In this document: positions 9,202 through 18,076 of the stretch, in pieces
How the letters are laid out: each line of letters begins with the position of its first letter
How positions within the stretch are numbered: the first letter of the stretch is position 1
DNA from: Burkholderia territorii
GTDB lineage: Bacteria; Pseudomonadota; Gammaproteobacteria; Burkholderiales; Burkholderiaceae
Length of the DNA stretch: 64,000 nt
Direction of reading: 5' to 3'
Assembly: GCF_902833055.1 (NCBI RefSeq)
Contig: NZ_CADFEJ010000015.1
Location: forward strand, 1-64,000
The notes under the pieces: generated by a model
The model's input: the letters and a program-made list of their open reading frames with translations, nothing else
Database searches by the model: none
Told to the model about the DNA's origin: nothing
Program-made: the position numbers and the translations under genes

Positions 9202-9732
9202 ATGAGTTCACGCAGGATCGCGGTACGCCGCTCGGGAATACACGGCAAGGGCGTGTTCGCGGTGGAGCCGATCAAGGCCGGCGAACGCGTAGTGGAATAC
9301 AAGGGCGAGCGAATTTCGTGGAAGGAAGCGCTGCGCCGTCATCCGCACGACCCGAACGAGCCGAATCATACGTTCTACTTCGCACTGGAAGAGGGCGGCG
9401 TGATCGACGGCAAGATCAACGGCAACAGCGCGCGCTGGATCAACCATTCGTGCGCGCCGAACTGCGAGGCCGAGGAGATCAAGGGCCGCGTGTTCATCCA
9501 CGCGCTGCGCGATATCGAGCCGGAAGAAGAGCTGTTCTACGACTATGGCCTCGTGATCGACGAGAAGCTGACCAAGAAGCTCAAGCGCGAATACGCGTGC
9601 CATTGCGGCGCGATCACGTGTCGCGGCACGTTGCTCGCCACGCCGGACGACGACGGCAAGAAGAAAAAGAAGAAGGACAAGAAGGAAGGCAAGTCCGAGT
9701 CCGGCGCGAAGGACAAGAAAAAGAAGAAGTGA
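9202..9732 (+). CDS. SET-domain protein-lysine methyltransferase with poly-lysine tail
   Basis: The 176-residue protein is almost all SET domain. HGKGVFAVEPIKAGERVVEYKG opens the fold, RWINHSCAPNCEAE (about 78-91) holds the SAM-binding NHSC motif, and ELFYDYG (about 110-116) supplies the catalytic tyrosine. A post-SET-like YACHCGAITCRG (about 132-143) gives three cysteines for zinc. The last about 27 residues are an extreme Lys-rich tail (KKKKKKDKKEGK and KDKKKKK) likely to bind nucleic acid. SET enzymes use SAM to methylate protein lysines; bacterial targets here are unknown. The ATG at 9202 follows AAAGGA. It is convergent with the histidine kinase gene. Confidence 0.9.
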   Translation: MSSRRIAVRRSGIHGKGVFAVEPIKAGERVVEYKGERISWKEALRRHPHDPNEPNHTFYFALEEGGVIDGKINGNSARWINHSCAPNCEAEEIKGRVFIHALRDIEPEEELFYDYGLVIDEKLTKKLKREYACHCGAITCRGTLLATPDDDGKKKKKKDKKEGKSESGAKDKKKKK

Positions 9733-9820
9733 CGACCGGGGCCGCGCATCGCGCGCGGCCGCGTCCCCGGCTCGCTGCGGCGCGCCGGTCCCTCCGTCCC
9801 GGCGGGCGCGCGCATGCGAT

Positions 9821-11305
9821 TCAGTGCGTCGGCGTTGCCGCCGGCATCTCGCTTGCCGGCTTCGCGGTGCGCTCGGCGAGCGGCACCCGCACGACGAACC
9901 GCGAACCGCCTTCCGGTGCATCCTCGTACGACACCGTACCGCCGTGCATCGCGATGATGTCGTGCACGATCGCCAGCCCGAGCCCGGCACCCGTCTCGAC
10001 ACCGTTGCCGCTTTGCGCATCGCCGCGGAAGAAGCGCTTGAACAGGTCGGCCTGCTGGCTGGCCGGCACGCCCGGCCCGTTGTCCTCGACGACGATCTCG
10101 GCGGCCGGCTGGCCGCTCTCGAGCGCGCCGCGCGCGACGTTCACAGTGATGCGCGCGCCCACCGGCCGCGCGAGCGGCACATATTTCAGCGCATTGTCGA
10201 GCAGGTTCGCGATCACTTCGCGCAGCAGCACGGGGTTGCCGCGCACGTTCAACGTTTCGTCTTCGCCGGGATCGTCGCTGCGCTGGAAGCCGAGGTCGAC
10301 ATGCGATGCGAGCGCGCGTGGCACCCACTCGGCGCCCGTCTCGAACGCCATCGCGGCCAGGTCGACGTCGACGAAACGCGCGGCCTGTTCGCCCGGCTCC
10401 GCGCGCGCGAGCGACAGCAACTGGTTCGACAGCCGCACCGCGCGGTCGGCGGCCGCGCGCAGTTCGCGCACCGCGGCGTAGGTCTGCTGCGGATCGCGCG
10501 CGACGGCGGCCTGCTCGGCATGCAGCTTCACGGCCGTGAGCGGCGTGCGCAACTGGTGCGCGGCATCGGCGATGAACTTGCGCTGCGCGTCGAGCGCGGT
10601 CTTCAGGCGGCCGAGCAGCGCGTTCATCGCGCTCGTCAGCGGCCGGATCTCGAGCGGCACGTCGGTTTCGTCGACCGGCTCGAGCGACGTGTGGGTCTGC
10701 CGGTTCAGCGAATCGGCGAGATGCGTGAGCGGGCCGAGCTGCTGGTTCACGACGCGCCACACGATGCCCCAGCCCGCGAGCAGCAGCAGCAACAGCGGCA
10801 TCATGATCGCGACGAGGAATTCGGCCGCGATCCGGTAGCGGTGCCGCACCGGCTGCGCGACCTCGACCACCATCGGCTTGCCGCCCTCGACATCGTCGAC
10901 GCGCACTTGCGCGACGCGCACCGCGCGATTGTCGTACTCGGCCTCGAACACGTACGCATGATGCATGCGGCGCACGTTGATGCCGCGCAGCGGCAGCTTC
11001 GGGTCGCCGGCGAGTTCCTGTTCGCCGTCGCTGATCCGGTAGATCAGCGCCTCCGCCGGATCGGAGAACATCGCCTGCGCGAGCGGCGGCACCGTGAACG
11101 GCGCGTCGGGGCCGGCGATCTGGATCTGTTTCGAGATGGCGGTGGCGAGATCGGCGAGCGAGCGGTCGATCACGTGTTGCGTGTATTGCCACGCGAGCCA
11201 ATAGGCAATCAGGCCGCTCATCAGCGCGAGCATCGACAGCGGCGCGGCGAGGCGCCGAAGCAGCGAGCGGCGCAGGCTGGTGGTGACAGCCGGATCAGAA
11301 GACAT
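9821..11305 (-). CDS. Two-component sensor histidine kinase (TctE/QseC-like)
   Basis: The 494-residue inner-membrane kinase has a first membrane helix (about 15-38), a periplasmic region of about 120 residues, and a second helix (about 165-190). HAMP-like and dimerisation segments follow, with the phospho-acceptor His250 in FIADAAHQLRTPLTA. The ATPase domain has N-box NLLDNALKY, VEDNGPGVP, GAGLGLAIV and a G-box. It phosphorylates the response regulator encoded 118 nt upstream. The periplasmic part resembles TctE-type sensors of tricarboxylates, but no tct transporter is in the window, so the signal is unknown. An in-frame TTG at 11317 is an alternative start. Confidence 0.92.
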   Translation of the reverse strand: MSSDPAVTTSLRRSLLRRLAAPLSMLALMSGLIAYWLAWQYTQHVIDRSLADLATAISKQIQIAGPDAPFTVPPLAQAMFSDPAEALIYRISDGEQELAGDPKLPLRGINVRRMHHAYVFEAEYDNRAVRVAQVRVDDVEGGKPMVVEVAQPVRHRYRIAAEFLVAIMMPLLLLLLAGWGIVWRVVNQQLGPLTHLADSLNRQTHTSLEPVDETDVPLEIRPLTSAMNALLGRLKTALDAQRKFIADAAHQLRTPLTAVKLHAEQAAVARDPQQTYAAVRELRAAADRAVRLSNQLLSLARAEPGEQAARFVDVDLAAMAFETGAEWVPRALASHVDLGFQRSDDPGEDETLNVRGNPVLLREVIANLLDNALKYVPLARPVGARITVNVARGALESGQPAAEIVVEDNGPGVPASQQADLFKRFFRGDAQSGNGVETGAGLGLAIVHDIIAMHGGTVSYEDAPEGGSRFVVRVPLAERTAKPASEMPAATPTH

Positions 11306-11325
11306 TTCGTCGGGCAAATGGATAA

Positions 11326-11348
11326 GCGCCGCTCACGGGGAGCGGCGC
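11326..11348 (-). other. Hairpin between response regulator and kinase genes
   Basis: Arms GCGCCGCTC (11326-11334) and GAGCGGCGC (11340-11348) with a 5-nt loop lie in the 118-nt gap between the two genes. There is no T-run, so it more likely tunes mRNA stability or relative expression than terminates. Confidence 0.5.
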
Positions 11349-11423
11349 GGACGTGCGTCGGACGGCGACGCGGGCAGGGCTGCTCGCCGACGGCCCGTGG
11401 CCGGCCGGCGGGCGGCGCGCCGC

Positions 11424-12116
11424 TCAGACGCTCGCGGTCTGGCGGATTTCCTGCAGCAGATAGCCGAAGCCGCGCACCGTGACGATTTCGACGCGGCACT
11501 GCTCGAGTTTCTTGCGCACCCGGTGCACGTAGACTTCGATCGCGGTGTCGCCGAGATCGCCGCCGAAGTGCGTGAGGTGATCCTGCAGCTGGGCCTTGCT
11601 GACCACGCGGCCGTGGCGCAGCAGCAGCATTTCGAGCACGGCGAATTCGCGCGGCGACAGCTCCAGCGGCTTGTCGTCGTTGAAGATGCGGCGATCGACG
11701 CCCGACAGCCGGACGCCGCCGAGCGACACTTCCGGACGCGGCATGTCGCTGTGCGGGCCGCTGCGGCGCATCACCGCGCGGATGCGGGCTTCGAGCTCGG
11801 CCGGCTCGAACGGCTTGAGCATGTAATCGTCGGCGCCGGAGTTCAGGCCCTGGATCCGGTCGTTCAGTTCGTCGCGCGCGGTCAGCACGATGACCGGCGT
11901 GTGGCGATTGGTCTGGCGGAAACGCGTGAGCAGCGTCATGCCGTCGATGCCCGGCAGGCCGAGGTCGAGGATCACGAGTTCGTGGCGGTTTTGTGCCAGC
12001 GCCTGTTCGGCAAAGATGCCGTCATGCACCATGTCGACGGTGAAGCCAGCCTGCTCGAGGCTGCTCTGGATACCGCGTGCGATGGGGCGGTCGTCTTCGA
12101 TCAGAAGGAGTCGCAT
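11424..12116 (-). CDS. OmpR-family response regulator (TctD/QseB-like)
   Basis: The 230-residue protein has a receiver domain with acidic pocket E7-D8-D9, phospho-acceptor Asp51 (VILDLGLPG), switch Thr in VLTARD, and Lys101 (LKPF). The C-terminal OmpR winged helix (about 125-222) ends with IEVYVHRVRKKLEQ and the wing TVRGFGYLL. It is the partner of the kinase downstream and is transcribed first. The DUF3717 gene is divergent, so the 123-bp gap probably carries both promoters. Confidence 0.93.
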   Translation of the reverse strand: MRLLLIEDDRPIARGIQSSLEQAGFTVDMVHDGIFAEQALAQNRHELVILDLGLPGIDGMTLLTRFRQTNRHTPVIVLTARDELNDRIQGLNSGADDYMLKPFEPAELEARIRAVMRRSGPHSDMPRPEVSLGGVRLSGVDRRIFNDDKPLELSPREFAVLEMLLLRHGRVVSKAQLQDHLTHFGGDLGDTAIEVYVHRVRKKLEQCRVEIVTVRGFGYLLQEIRQTASV

Positions 12117-12239
12117 GAAGTTCGCTCAAGTACAATGGGTTGGCGGTTCAGGCACGCGGACAGCACGACGCCGTTTCCACAGGGGCGCCGCATCGCCTGA
12201 CAATCAAGCATGGCGGCCAGCGAACGATTAAATCCAATC

Positions 12240-12470
12240 ATGTCCGATATTTCGATCCACGACCTCGAAGCCGCGATCAATTTCTGGCGCGCCCGCTCGC
12301 CGTCGAGCGGCGACGAACTCAAACTCTGCGAAGAGGCCAGCGCGCTTTCCAAGCCGTATGCGCTGCTGATTGTACAGCGCGAAGGCGCGCTGCAACTGGA
12401 AGGTTTGGACCCCAAGGCGAGGAAAGCGTACGAGACTTACGTGCGCCTTAAGGATGGCTTGGAAAGCTGA
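12240..12470 (+). CDS. Small DUF3717-type conserved protein
   Basis: The 76-residue soluble protein (MSDISIHDLEAAINFWRARS...) matches the DUF3717 family of Burkholderia and relatives as I recall it; no function is known. The sequence predicts mostly helices. The start at 12240 is chosen because conservation is expected to begin at SDISIHDLEAAIN. An upstream in-frame ATG at 12210 would add ten residues, and neither has a strong Shine-Dalgarno. It is divergent from the response regulator and convergent with phhB. Confidence 0.7.
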   Translation: MSDISIHDLEAAINFWRARSPSSGDELKLCEEASALSKPYALLIVQREGALQLEGLDPKARKAYETYVRLKDGLES

Positions 12471-12562
12471 AGGCTTTCGCTGAGTACATCCTAGAAAACG
12501 TTCAGCGAAATGAAAAGTTGACGCGCCGCGCGTCGAAAGACGCGCGGCGGTAGAGGATAGGC

Positions 12563-12871
12563 TCAGGCGGCCGGATCGGTATGTGCGCACACCTGGTCGA
12601 TGAAGGTCGCGAGCGCGATGTCGCGTTCGGTCAGGCCGTCCGCATCGTGGGTCGACAGCGTCACGTCGACGCGGTTGTACACGTTGAACCATTCCGGATG
12701 GTGGTTCATTTCCTGCGCCTTGATCGCGACCCGCGTCATGAAGCCGAATGCCTCGTTGAAATCGGTGAAGCGCAGGCTGCGCTGGATGGCGTCGCGGCCC
12801 GGCACGGCCGTCCAGTGCGGCAGGCTTTCGAGCCGGGTCTTGCGTTCTTCTGATGTGAGCTTGTGAATCAT
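12563..12871 (-). CDS. phhB: Pterin-4a-carbinolamine dehydratase
   Basis: The 102-residue protein has the family signature [22 protein letters not shown] (from about 55) with catalytic His57-His58 and PEW. It dehydrates the 4a-hydroxytetrahydropterin released by phenylalanine hydroxylase, regenerating the cofactor. phhA is 115 nt upstream on the same strand, making a phhAB unit. The start is at MIHKLTSEE, after AACGAGGTGCAAC, a good Shine-Dalgarno; a longer frame upstream is not supported. Confidence 0.95.
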   Translation of the reverse strand: MIHKLTSEERKTRLESLPHWTAVPGRDAIQRSLRFTDFNEAFGFMTRVAIKAQEMNHHPEWFNVYNRVDVTLSTHDADGLTERDIALATFIDQVCAHTDPAA

Positions 12872-12986
12872 GTTGCACCTCGTTCGGTAACGGCGCTGCG
12901 CGCGGGCAAAGGCCACGCGACAAAGCCGGTACCGTTCATTGTTTCATAGTTGCGGGACGGGCATCCGGAGGCGGCCGCCCGCTTTC

Positions 12987-13880
12987 TCATGCGTCGGCGT
13001 CGTCCGGCCAGCCTTCGCCCGTGCCGCGATGCAGCACGACATCGCCGTCGACCACCGCGCCAGCGGGGAATTCGGGCAGCGCGGCCAGCCGGTCGGCCAG
13101 CGCACGGCCGTCGACGTCGGCCAGCGCGAACAACTGCGCGAAGTCGTCGATCACGAAGTAGGTCTTCTGGAACGTGTCGATCCGGTAGCGCGTGCGCATC
13201 ACGCGCTCGAGGTCGAAACCGAGCCGGTTCGGCGCCGCGCTTTCCAGGCTGTACAGGCTCTCGCCCTTGCTCGACACGATGCCGGCGCCGTAGATCGACA
13301 GCCCGTTCGTGCCGTTCGGGTCGCGGATCAGGCCGAACTCCACCGTATACCAATAGAGACGCGCCAGTCGCGCGAGCGCGGCTTCGTCGTCCGCGACCGC
13401 GAGCGCGGTGCGGCCGTAGGCCTGCATGTAGTCGGCGAACACCGGCTCGATCAGCAGCGGCACATGACCGAACAGGTCGTGGAAGCAGTCGGGTTCCTGC
13501 AGGTAGTCGAGCTGATCGGGGCGGCGCATCCACCAGGTGACCGGAAACCGCCGGTTCGCGAGGTGCTCGAAGAACACGCGATCGGGCACGAGGCCCGGCA
13601 CCGCGACGATCTCCCAGCCGGTGGCCGGCTTCAGCTGGCGGTTCACGTCGGCGAACGACGGCACGCGATCGGCCGGCAGCTCGATCTTCCCGAGCCCCGC
13701 GACGAACGCGTCGCACGCGCGCCCGCGCAGCAGCGCCGACTGTCGCGCATAGAGCTGCTGCCACACCGCGTGGTCGACCTGGCCGTAGCGTTCCAGCGGC
13801 TGGTCGATGGTGAAATCGGCGCGGGTTTCGAGGCCCGCGTCGAACTGCTCCTGCAGTTTCGCGGTGACGACGGTGGACAT
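12987..13880 (-). CDS. phhA: Phenylalanine 4-hydroxylase (monooxygenase)
   Basis: The 297-residue enzyme is a monomeric bacterial aromatic amino acid hydroxylase. The non-heme iron ligands are visible: His134 and His139 in CFHDLFGHVPLL, and Glu181 in YWYTVEFGLI. It uses O2 and tetrahydropterin to turn phenylalanine into tyrosine. Length matches the Pseudomonas and Chromobacterium enzymes (about 262-300). The ATG at 13880 begins MSTVVTAKL; an upstream in-frame extension of 47 codons lacks conservation. It is followed by phhB and divergent from an Lrp-type regulator gene, the likely controller. Confidence 0.96.
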   Translation of the reverse strand: MSTVVTAKLQEQFDAGLETRADFTIDQPLERYGQVDHAVWQQLYARQSALLRGRACDAFVAGLGKIELPADRVPSFADVNRQLKPATGWEIVAVPGLVPDRVFFEHLANRRFPVTWWMRRPDQLDYLQEPDCFHDLFGHVPLLIEPVFADYMQAYGRTALAVADDEAALARLARLYWYTVEFGLIRDPNGTNGLSIYGAGIVSSKGESLYSLESAAPNRLGFDLERVMRTRYRIDTFQKTYFVIDDFAQLFALADVDGRALADRLAALPEFPAGAVVDGDVVLHRGTGEGWPDDADA

Positions 13881-14019
13881 GGTGCGGCTCTGAATGCAGT
13901 GGTTGGGAACCATGCAAGTGTAGAGCGGGCGACGTGCGGAATGGGCGCAAAGATGGCGTTGATTTGCCTTTCGATGCGATAATCGCGCATCCAAACACGA
14001 ATCAATGCGGAGAATGTTC

Positions 14020-14505
14020 ATGCTGGAACTCGATCACTTCGATCTCGCGCTTCTCGACGTGCTGCAGCGCTTCGGGCGCGCGACGCACCAGCAGCTCGGG
14101 GAGGAGGTGCCGTTGTCGCCGTCGCAGATCGGGCGGCGGCTGCAACGGCTCGAGGCGGCCGGCGTGATCGAAGGCTACCGCGTGATGCTGCGGCCCGAAA
14201 AGCTCGGGCTCGGCGTCACCGCGTTCACGAGCCTGAAGCTCAAGCACCACGGCGATTCGATCATTGAGCAGTTCCAGCAGCAGATCGACGTGCTGCCCGA
14301 GGTGCTCGAATGCCACGCGGTGGTCGGCGACGCCGACTATCTGTTGCGCATCGTCGCGCCGGATCTCAACGCGCTGTCGCAGTTCGTGATGAAGAAGTTG
14401 ATGCGCGTGCCGGGCGTCGACAGCGTGCGCTCGAACATCGTGCTGACGACCTTCAAGCGCAACGGCGCGCTGCCGCTCGCGCATCTGGCGCCCGGCGCCG
14501 CCTGA
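14020..14505 (+). CDS. Lrp/AsnC-family regulator, divergent from phhA
   Basis: The 161-residue protein has an N-terminal helix-turn-helix (about 5-60: LLDVLQRFGRATHQQLGEEVPLSPSQIGRRLQRLEAAGVI) and a C-terminal RAM domain that binds amino acids and drives oligomerisation (VLECHAVVGDADYLLRIVAPD). GGAG at 14009-14012 is spaced correctly for the ATG at 14020; an in-frame ATG at 14014 is close by. Divergence from phhA suggests it senses phenylalanine or tyrosine and controls phhAB. This is inference from arrangement. In Pseudomonas, phh is controlled by the unrelated NtrC-type PhhR. Confidence 0.9.
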   Translation: MLELDHFDLALLDVLQRFGRATHQQLGEEVPLSPSQIGRRLQRLEAAGVIEGYRVMLRPEKLGLGVTAFTSLKLKHHGDSIIEQFQQQIDVLPEVLECHAVVGDADYLLRIVAPDLNALSQFVMKKLMRVPGVDSVRSNIVLTTFKRNGALPLAHLAPGAA

Positions 14506-14567
14506 CGCGGGGAGCCGGGCCGGCGGCGGGGCGCCACGCGCAACGCGTCGCCGCGAGCAGCGCGGGA

Positions 14568-15101
14568 TCAGGCGGCTTCGGATTGCGCGTCGGCGTTCAG
14601 CAGGTCGACGTATGCGACCGCGACGAGGTCCTCCTGTGCGACGCCGAGCTTCGCGAACACGTCGTGCGCTTCGGCTTCGCCGCCGGCTTCGTCGTCATCG
14701 GGGCCGAGCACGACTTCCAGTTCGATGAAGTCGCCGAGGCCGTCGACGCGGTCGAGGTGGATCCGCGTGCGGCCGACGAGGTACACGTGCCGTTCCTTCG
14801 TCACGATTCCGCGCGTGGTCAGCGCGGTCGCGAGCAGCGAGTGCATCGCGTCCGGGTTCGTGACCGGGCTGCGCGTGTAGTACGACGCCTTCGGGCCGTC
14901 ACGGTCGTCGCGCTGGTAGAAGATCAGCTCGGCCGGCGTGCCGTCCTCGAAGCGGCGCAGCTTCAGCCGGCCGCGCGGCACGTCGTAGAAGAAATCCTGC
15001 TGGCGGTAGAAGAGCGGCGCTTCGGTGGCCAGTGCGGCCGCCTGTTCGCGCAGCCGCTCGAAGTCGCGGGCGCGGGCTTTGATCTCGATGTTGCGGGCCA
15101 T
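14568..15101 (-). CDS. CYTH-domain protein (class IV adenylate cyclase-like, CyaB family)
   Basis: The 177-residue protein is a single CYTH domain: N-terminal NIEIKAR strand, then basic and acidic tunnel residues (RLKLRRFEDG, ELIFYQRDD, YLVGRTRIHLDRVDGLGDFIELE). CYTH proteins act on triphosphates; CyaB makes cAMP, while relatives hydrolyse inorganic triphosphate or thiamine triphosphate. The usual first Glu of the ExExK motif is Asn here (N-I-E-I-K), which also occurs in many CyaB-like proteins, so cyclase activity should not be assumed. The start follows GAAGGAGACCCGC. It is alone on this strand. Confidence 0.82.
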   Translation of the reverse strand: MARNIEIKARARDFERLREQAAALATEAPLFYRQQDFFYDVPRGRLKLRRFEDGTPAELIFYQRDDRDGPKASYYTRSPVTNPDAMHSLLATALTTRGIVTKERHVYLVGRTRIHLDRVDGLGDFIELEVVLGPDDDEAGGEAEAHDVFAKLGVAQEDLVAVAYVDLLNADAQSEAA

Positions 15102-15326
15102 GCGGGTCTCCTTCAATCAGGGGTCTCGCGGTGTGCGAACGCACAATCTAGCAAAAAGCCTGCGATGGTGGCGTGACGGCAAGGCGGGACGCGGCGATGC
15201 GCCGCGGAGAGGCGATTCGAGCCCGTGCGCGATAACGTGCGTCACCTGCGAGCGCCGATCGGGCAGCTGCCGCGCGCCGCATGCTGAAACTCCAGGCGCG
15301 ACCGGCCGCGCCGGCATCAGCCGCAC

Positions 15327-16226
15327 TCATATCGCCCATTGGGTCTCGATCAGCCGCAGTGCCGCCGCGATCGCCGGTTCGGCGCGCCGCTCGGCAAGTG
15401 TCACGAAAGTCAGCTCGGTCGGCACCGTCACGCGTTCGACGATCGTCAGCGCATGCGCGTGCGCTTCGGCCAGCGCCGTCGAGTCGCGGGCGAGCGTCAG
15501 CCCGATTCCCGATTTCACCAGATCGAGCATCGATTGCTCCTGGTCGACTTCGGCGACCTTTACCGGCTGCGCGCCGGCCGCCGCGAACAGCCGCGACAGC
15601 AGCCGGTGATGGGCGGACGCCGGTGGCGTCCAGATCCACGGCAGCGCGGCGAGCGTGCGCCAGTCGTGCGCCCGCTGTACGCGCTCCTTCCAGCCGGCCG
15701 GCGCGAGCACGCGGTACTCGAAACGCGTGAGCGTGACCGTGTGGAACAGCGCGTCGTCGCGCGGATCGTCCTCGCCGGGCCGGCCGATGTAGTAGCCCAC
15801 GTCGAGCGCCTGCGCGCGCACCTGTTCGAGCACCCAGCCGGACATGCCGTGCCGCAGCGCGGTTTCGATCTGCGGATGGGTTTCGACCAGCGCGCGCAGG
15901 AAGCCGCCGAGCCGCAGGAAGCCGGGATCGAGGATCGTGCCGATCCGCAGCCGGCCGCGCACCTCGTGGCGCAGCGCGGCGGCGGCGCGCTGCACGTCCG
16001 CGGCCGCGGCCAGCGCGCGCTCCGCATGCGGCAGCAGCGTCTGGCCGTCGCGCGTGAGCGCCAGCCCGCGCGACGTGCGCGTGAACAGCGTGACGCCGAG
16101 CGTTTCCTGCAGATGCTTGATCTGCAGGCTGACGGCCGGCTGCGTCAGGTGCAACTGCACGGCGGCGCGCGTCAGGTTGCCTTCGCGGGCGACCGTCGCG
16201 AACGCGCGGAGCAGGGTGAGATCCAT
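15327..16226 (-). CDS. LysR-family transcriptional regulator
   Basis: The 299-residue protein has an N-terminal helix-turn-helix (about 3-62: LLRAFATVAREGNLTRAAVQLHLTQPAVSLQIKHLQETLG) and a periplasmic-binding-like effector domain (about 92-295). It is divergent from the GMC oxidoreductase, with a 164-bp spacer holding a candidate operator, so it probably regulates that gene and itself. The ATG at 16226 gives a standard LysR N-terminus (MDLTLLRAF); the extension to 16265 is not expected. The effector is unknown. Confidence 0.92.
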   Translation of the reverse strand: MDLTLLRAFATVAREGNLTRAAVQLHLTQPAVSLQIKHLQETLGVTLFTRTSRGLALTRDGQTLLPHAERALAAAADVQRAAAALRHEVRGRLRIGTILDPGFLRLGGFLRALVETHPQIETALRHGMSGWVLEQVRAQALDVGYYIGRPGEDDPRDDALFHTVTLTRFEYRVLAPAGWKERVQRAHDWRTLAALPWIWTPPASAHHRLLSRLFAAAGAQPVKVAEVDQEQSMLDLVKSGIGLTLARDSTALAEAHAHALTIVERVTVPTELTFVTLAERRAEPAIAAALRLIETQWAI

Positions 16227-16246
16227 CGTCGTGATATGAGCGCGGC

Positions 16247-16267
16247 TTATAACGCGGTTCAGCATAA
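16247..16267. promoter_or_regulatory. Candidate LysR binding site in the divergent spacer
   Basis: TTAT (16247-16250) and ATAA (16264-16267) form a short dyad of the T-N11-A type typical for LysR operators, just upstream of the lysR ATG. Weak evidence, based on pattern and position only. Confidence 0.3.
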
Positions 16268-16390
16268 CTCATTGGATCGGCGGCGGGCGGCCGGAGTACG
16301 CTTCATCGACTGCGTCGCGCGCGACGCACTATGCTGAAAACGACGCGCGGCATCGCACGCGCGCGGCACAACAATGGATGGAGACACGCC

Positions 16391-18076
16391 GTGAGTACTC
16401 AACGCACGCTCGAGGGCGAATTCGATTACGTGATCGTCGGCGCGGGCACCGCGGGCTGCGTGCTCGCGAACCGCCTGACCGAGGATCCCGAGATCCGCGT
16501 GCTGCTGCTCGAAGCGGGCGGCAAGGACGACTATCACTGGATCCACATCCCGGTCGGCTATCTGTACTGCATCGGCAATCCGCGCACCGACTGGCTGTAC
16601 AAGACGCAGCCCGAGGCGGCGCTCAACGGCCGCGCGCTGTCGTATCCGCGCGGCCGCGTGCTCGGCGGCTGCTCGTCGATCAACGGGATGATCTACATGC
16701 GCGGCCAGCGCGAGGATTACGACGGCTGGGCGCGGGAAACCGGCGACGCCGGCTGGTCGTGGGACAGCGTGCTGCCGATCTTCAAGCGCAGCGAGGACCA
16801 CCACGCGGGCGCGAGCGATGCGCACGGCGCCGGCGGTTACTGGCGCGTCGAGAAGCAGCGGCTGCGCTGGGAGATCCTCGAATCGTTCGCGCAGGCCGCG
16901 CAGCAGACGGGCATCCCGGCGACCGACGATTTCAACCGTGGCGACAACACCGGCGTCGGCTATTTCGAGGTGAACCAGAAGCGCGGCGTGCGCTGGAATA
17001 CGTCGAAGGCGTTCCTGCGGCCCGCGATGACGCGCCCGAACCTGACCGTGATCACCGGTGCGCATGCGCAGCGCGTGATCTTCGACGGGCGCCGCGCGGT
17101 CGGCGTCGAGTATCGCGGCGGCGGCACCGACTACGTCGCGCGCGCGCGTGCCGAAGTGCTGCTGACTTCCGGCGCGGTGAATTCGCCGCAGTTGCTCGAA
17201 CTGTCGGGCGTCGGCGCGGGCGCGCGGCTGCAGGCGCTCGGCATCGACGTCGTGCAGGACCTGCCGGGCGTCGGCGAGAACCTGCAGGATCACCTGCAGT
17301 TGCGGATGGCGTTTCGCGTCGAAGGCGTGCGCACGTTGAACACGCTGTCCGCACGCTGGTGGGGCAAGCTGATGATCGGCGCCGAATATGCGCTGCTGCA
17401 GCGCGGGCCGATGTCGATGGCGCCGTCGCAGCTCGGCGCGTTCGCGAAGTCCGATCCGGACGATCCCGCGCTCACGCGCCCCGATCTCGAATATCACGTA
17501 CAGCCGCTGTCGCTCGAGCGCTTCGGCGAACCGCTGCACCGCTTCAACGCGTTCACGGCGTCGGTCTGCCATCTGCGGCCGAGCTCGCGCGGCAGCGTGC
17601 ATATCGCGAGCCCCGATGCGGGCGCGGCGCCGTCGATCGCACCGAACTACCTGTCGACCGACCACGATCGTCACGTCGCGGCGAATGCGCTGCGCCTCAC
17701 ACGGCGGATCGCGTCCGCGCCCGCGCTGGCGCGCTACCGTCCCGAGGAGATCCTGCCGGGCACGCGCTACCAGACCGAAGCCGAACTGATCGAAGCGGCG
17801 GGCGCGGTCGGCACGACGATCTTCCATCCGGTCGGCACATGCCGGATGGGACGCGCGGACGACGAGCGTGCCGTCGTCGACAGCAGGCTGCGCGTGCGCG
17901 GCATCGCCGGGCTGCGGATCGTCGACGCATCGGTGATGCCGTTCATTACGTCGGGAAACACGAATTCGCCGACGCTGATGATCGCCGAGCGCGCGAGCGA
18001 CATGATCCGCGCCGATCGACGCGCCGCGCGCGACGCGACGCAGCTGCGAACGGAAGCCGCGATGACGGCTGCATGA
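16391..18076 (+). CDS. GMC-family FAD oxidoreductase (choline/alcohol dehydrogenase-like)
   Basis: The 561-residue protein has the FAD Rossmann motif VIVGAGTAGCVLANRL (about 14-29), the GMC signature RGRVLGGCSSINGMIYMRG (about 90-108), GAVNSPQLLELSGVG, and the catalytic C-terminal HPVGTCRMG with later NTNSPTLMIAE. It oxidises an alcohol, electrons passing through FAD to a quinone or other acceptor; AlkJ and BetA are relatives. The substrate cannot be named. A GTG start at 16391 after GGAG is preferred to the ATG at 16331, since the extra 20 residues are poorly structured. It is divergent from the LysR gene. Confidence 0.9.
   Translation: MSTQRTLEGEFDYVIVGAGTAGCVLANRLTEDPEIRVLLLEAGGKDDYHWIHIPVGYLYCIGNPRTDWLYKTQPEAALNGRALSYPRGRVLGGCSSINGMIYMRGQREDYDGWARETGDAGWSWDSVLPIFKRSEDHHAGASDAHGAGGYWRVEKQRLRWEILESFAQAAQQTGIPATDDFNRGDNTGVGYFEVNQKRGVRWNTSKAFLRPAMTRPNLTVITGAHAQRVIFDGRRAVGVEYRGGGTDYVARARAEVLLTSGAVNSPQLLELSGVGAGARLQALGIDVVQDLPGVGENLQDHLQLRMAFRVEGVRTLNTLSARWWGKLMIGAEYALLQRGPMSMAPSQLGAFAKSDPDDPALTRPDLEYHVQPLSLERFGEPLHRFNAFTASVCHLRPSSRGSVHIASPDAGAAPSIAPNYLSTDHDRHVAANALRLTRRIASAPALARYRPEEILPGTRYQTEAELIEAAGAVGTTIFHPVGTCRMGRADDERAVVDSRLRVRGIAGLRIVDASVMPFITSGNTNSPTLMIAERASDMIRADRRAARDATQLRTEAAMTAA

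Noticed and set aside
11424-12200. A 306-codon + strand frame over the response regulator
   Set aside because: Shadow frame; the minus strand encodes a complete OmpR-type regulator.
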